From NCBI GenBank assembly GCA_021443625.1, contig JABUTP010000050.1:1-7588 (forward strand): a DNA stretch of 7,588 nucleotides, written 5' to 3'. The translations under genes and the position numbers were made by a program. The DNA is from Bacteroidales bacterium. Lineage in GTDB: Bacteria > Bacteroidota > Bacteroidia > Bacteroidales > UBA932. Numbering within the stretch: the first letter of the stretch is position 1; every line of letters begins with the position of its first letter. The notes beneath the pieces are model-generated. The model saw only the letters and a list, made by a program, of their open reading frames with translations, searched no databases and was not told the origin of the DNA. Of the stretch, positions 5,072-7,588 are shown piece by piece.

Positions 5072-7588
5072 TTATTTGAGGGTTATGTTCACGCCGATGT
5101 TGAATGTCCTCTGAAGAGGATAGTTCATACCGCTTCTCAGATATTTGGGGTCGGTGGAAGCTCCAAGCTCGGGGTCCCAAAGTTTGAAGGGGGAGAAACA
5201 GAGGAGATTGCTGCCGTTCATATAGACGCGGAACGTGTCTATATGGAGTTTGGTGGTAACCTTCTGGGGCAGTGTGTAGCCGAACTCGAGCTGTTTGAGA
5301 CGGAGGAAGGAGGCATCCCTCATCCACCAGGTGCTGACAACCGTGTTGTTGGCGTTGAGATAAGAACTGTAGCGAGGCCAGAGGGCGTAGATGTCGCGGT
5401 TGTCCTCACTCCAGTGGCTGTCTGCAAAGGCCTGGAGAAGCTGGGTATTGTTTACGAAGGGAGCCATACTCTGGGCATCGAGCCAGATGGACTGGTTGGC
5501 ACTGCCCTGGAAGAAGATGGAAGCGTCGAATCCCTTGTAACCAGCCGAGAAGCCGAAGCCGTAGATGATTTCGGGACTGTACGGATTACCGATGGGGACA
5601 CGGTCGGCCGATGTGATCTGGCCATCCCCGTTGACGTCGGTGTATTTGATGTCACCGCCGCCGTACTGACTGCCGAAGGCCTGCTGCGAAGGGCTGTTGT
5701 AGGCCTCTTCGTCATCCACGAAAAGACGCTCCGCAATGTATCCCCACATCTGGTTGATGGGACGGCCGGCGTGCTGGCGGTAACTCTCCTCATATACGGG
5801 TTCCTCATACACGCTGTACGTACCGCGCGCGAACGTGAAGTTGCCGCGGGCCGAAGTCCAGAGGTGCTTGTTCCATACCTGACGGTAGTCCGACTGGATG
5901 TCGATACCGTGGGCCAGCGCCTCACCTACGTTTGCCGAAACGCTGGCCTGCAGACCCATAGTGTTGGGGATGTCCGCACGGGTCATATAGATGTCCTTGC
6001 GGTGTTCCGACCAATACTCCGCTATGATATCGAGTTTCTTGAAAAGGCCGAGTTCGAGGGCGACGTTGTGCTTGTAGGATTTCTCCCAGGTGATGTCCTC
6101 GTTGGCATAACTGTCAATCTCAATTCCGTTGTATTGTACGCCTCGCATTTCACCGAAATAACCTTTGCGGGTGCTCTCGGTCATATCCACGCGGGAGATG
6201 TAGTTGAACCGGCCGCCAATCTCGTCGTTACCCACAATACCGTATGAGTAGCGGAGCTTGAGATTGGAAAAAGTCTTATGCAGCGGTTTGAAAAAAGGTT
6301 CGTTTGAAATCACCCATGCCGCTCCCGCCGAAGGGAAGAATCCCCAGCGCTGGCTCTTGGAGAACCGCTCCGAGCCGTTGTAACCGAAGTTGAACTCCGC
6401 GAAATAGCGGCTGTCATAACCGTATGTGAAACGGCCCGAAAGACCCGCGTTACGGATAGGGAGGGAATTCAGAAGGTTTCCCTGATTGGCCTTGAGCTGT
6501 TCGCGTACAGTGAACACGAGCAGACCGCCCACCGTATGTTTGCCGAACTCGCGGTTGTAGGTGAGACGGCTCTCCGAATAGGTGGTGTTGACGACCTCCT
6601 TCTTGCCTTCGCTGTAACCCAGATAATCGGTACCGCCGGTGGGATTCAGCGCCACGAGCTTGTATTCGCCCGAGAAAGAGTCGTAGGAATCCACCTGATA
6701 ATAGTAGGGATTGTAGTAACGATATACCCTGTAGTCCGAAAGGCGGGTGAGGTTGAAGAGCGTCATTGCCGACAAGCCCTTGGTGATGAACGAAAGGTCC
6801 TGATTGAGTTCGACCGCAGCAATCATCTGCGAACGGTTGTAATCCTGATAACCGCGCACCATCGCTGCATAAGGGTTGTAATATGTTCCGGTATCGTAGT
6901 TGCCGAACATAATGTGACGATAGCCCTGCATATCCTCATCGGTCTCGTGAGGGGTGTAATAAGGGAGGAACAGGGCCTGGTCTGTGTGCATTATCTGGTT
7001 GTAGAGGTCCGACGTGGAGGTGTAAGGCCCCGTGTAGTCGTCAAAGTTTCCCGAAAGGCGGACACTTAGACGGGTGGTCTTGGTCACGTTGATGTCCACG
7101 TTGGCGCGGAGCGAATATTTCTTTGACGAAATGTTGTTGTTGAAGTTGTTGCGCTTATCGACGTTGAGCATACCGTTGTCGTCGGAATAACTTCCCGCAA
7201 CGTAATACTTGGAAATCGTACCGCCGCCCCGCATCGATACATTGGCACGAAGGCTCTCCTGACTGTTCTTGAACAGCATATGGTACCAATCGACATTGGG
7301 ATAGATGATGTCCCAGTTGTTGCCCTGACGTCCGGTATTGTCAATCTTGTCGTAACTGTAGCGGATCTCGCCCAGAGGGTCGCGGGTCACGATGGCTTCG
7401 TTGAATCCCCTCATATAGGTGACGGCGTCTGCCAGTTGAACCTCCTGTGTAGGCTGCGAGATGGAACGCTCCACCCTGGCAGAGATCTTGGCGGGGCCTT
7501 CCTGCCCCCTCTTGGTGGTGACGAAAATCACACCGTTGGCACCGCGGGCGCCATAGAGGGCGGTGGCGGTGGCATCTTTCATTATGGA
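5072..7588 (-). CDS. SusC/RagA-family TonB-dependent outer-membrane transporter (C-terminal part, 5' end outside window)
   Basis: This is the barrel-forming importer of a SusC/SusD glycan-uptake pair. It sits in the outer membrane and moves oligosaccharides bound by SusD into the periplasm, powered by TonB-ExbBD. The frame is open to the window edge: 838 residues are visible, starting mid-gene with Ser-Ile-Met-Lys-Asp. The next in-frame ATG is internal and is not the start. Visible residues 4-28 carry the SusC plug signature (KDATATALYGARGANGV, then FVTTKRG). Residues 651-656 are DVNGDG, the acidic loop common in this family, followed by IGNPYSPEIIYGF. The C-terminal region (FRVYMNGSNLL, DPELG, YPLQRTFNIGVNITLK) is typical of the last barrel strands. 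The missing part should hold the signal peptide, a carboxypeptidase-regulatory-like domain, the TonB box and most of the plug; family members usually run to about 1000-1100 residues. The stop lies 9 bases before the SusD start. One oddity is that the last residue is Lys, not aromatic. The family call is very secure; the substrate is unknown. Confidence 0.97.
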   Translation of the reverse strand, partial: SIMKDATATALYGARGANGVIFVTTKRGQEGPAKISARVERSISQPTQEVQLADAVTYMRGFNEAIVTRDPLGEIRYSYDKIDNTGRQGNNWDIIYPNVDWYHMLFKNSQESLRANVSMRGGGTISKYYVAGSYSDDNGMLNVDKRNNFNNNISSKKYSLRANVDINVTKTTRLSVRLSGNFDDYTGPYTSTSDLYNQIMHTDQALFLPYYTPHETDEDMQGYRHIMFGNYDTGTYYNPYAAMVRGYQDYNRSQMIAAVELNQDLSFITKGLSAMTLFNLTRLSDYRVYRYYNPYYYQVDSYDSFSGEYKLVALNPTGGTDYLGYSEGKKEVVNTTYSESRLTYNREFGKHTVGGLLVFTVREQLKANQGNLLNSLPIRNAGLSGRFTYGYDSRYFAEFNFGYNGSERFSKSQRWGFFPSAGAAWVISNEPFFKPLHKTFSNLKLRYSYGIVGNDEIGGRFNYISRVDMTESTRKGYFGEMRGVQYNGIEIDSYANEDITWEKSYKHNVALELGLFKKLDIIAEYWSEHRKDIYMTRADIPNTMGLQASVSANVGEALAHGIDIQSDYRQVWNKHLWTSARGNFTFARGTYSVYEEPVYEESYRQHAGRPINQMWGYIAERLFVDDEEAYNSPSQQAFGSQYGGGDIKYTDVNGDGQITSADRVPIGNPYSPEIIYGFGFSAGYKGFDASIFFQGSANQSIWLDAQSMAPFVNNTQLLQAFADSHWSEDNRDIYALWPRYSSYLNANNTVVSTWWMRDASFLRLKQLEFGYTLPQKVTTKLHIDTFRVYMNGSNLLCFSPFKLWDPELGASTDPKYLRSGMNYPLQRTFNIGVNITLK

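Larger units (their letters stand above)
1..7588 (-). other. PUL operon segment: susC-like, susD-like and three lipoprotein genes
   Basis: Five genes read in one direction with spaces of 9, 20, 14 and 38 bases, and no hairpin-plus-T-run terminator or convincing TAnnTTTG-type promoter is visible between them. The order (SusC, SusD, DUF4959 lipoprotein, DUF4998 lipoprotein, further lipoprotein) is a recurring Bacteroidales PUL arrangement. The operon promoter and any HTCS or sigma/anti-sigma regulator would lie beyond the right edge, and degradative enzymes probably lie beyond the left edge. Co-transcription is inferred from spacing and function. Confidence 0.85.

Noticed and set aside
5621..5638. 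DVNGDG acidic loop in the SusC-like protein considered as an unusual calcium-binding insertion
   Set aside because: This D-x-N-G-D-G segment followed by IGNP is a routine feature of SusC-family barrels, not a novelty.
5452..5925. Minus-strand Arg/Ser/Thr-rich frames inside the susC-like gene (also 7084-7344) and inside the other genes (for example 1889-2344, 665-1174)
   Set aside because: They are out-of-frame shadows on the same strand as real genes, with low-complexity composition and no domain match.

Overview
The window is a stretch of a Bacteroidota (very probably Bacteroidales) chromosome. It holds the transport and surface-binding half of a polysaccharide utilisation locus (PUL). The lineage call rests on three things: a SusC-type TonB-dependent receptor gene directly followed by a SusD/RagB lipoprotein gene, then lipoproteins built from domain families (DUF4959, DUF5126, DUF5000, DUF4998) known essentially from this phylum, and weak or absent Shine-Dalgarno signals before most genes. 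By eye the base composition is around or slightly above 50% GC, higher than typical Bacteroides. A higher-GC Bacteroidales lineage (for example Alistipes-like or an uncultured gut group) is therefore plausible, but the genus cannot be fixed from this sequence.

All real genes lie on the minus strand and read right to left. In transcription order they are: (1) the C-terminal ~840 codons of a SusC-like outer-membrane transporter (5072-7588; its 5' end is outside the window); (2) a SusD-like lipoprotein (3083-5062); (3) a DUF4959-DUF5126-DUF5000 lipoprotein (1791-3062); (4) a DUF4998 lipoprotein with a C-terminal discoidin-like (F5/8 type C-like) domain (604-1776, or 1782 from an alternative ATG); (5) the N-terminal 188 codons of a lipoprotein with two bacterial Ig-like (Big_2) repeats (1-565), which runs off the low end of the window. 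The spaces between genes are only 9, 20, 14 (8 with the upstream ATG) and 38 bases. No terminator or convincing promoter is visible between them, so one polycistronic mRNA is the simplest reading.

Expected working model: the Big_2, DUF4998 and DUF4959 proteins, if surface-exposed, help capture glycan or glycoconjugate at the cell surface. SusD forms the lid on the SusC barrel, and SusC imports the oligosaccharide into the periplasm with TonB energy. No glycoside hydrolase, sulfatase, peptidase or regulator (HTCS, ECF sigma/anti-sigma) is inside the window, so the substrate cannot be named. There is no gene-free stretch longer than about 40 bases, and no RNA gene, mobile element or CRISPR array was seen. 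The window looks like a well-formed but conventional PUL segment; the points worth a second look are modest.
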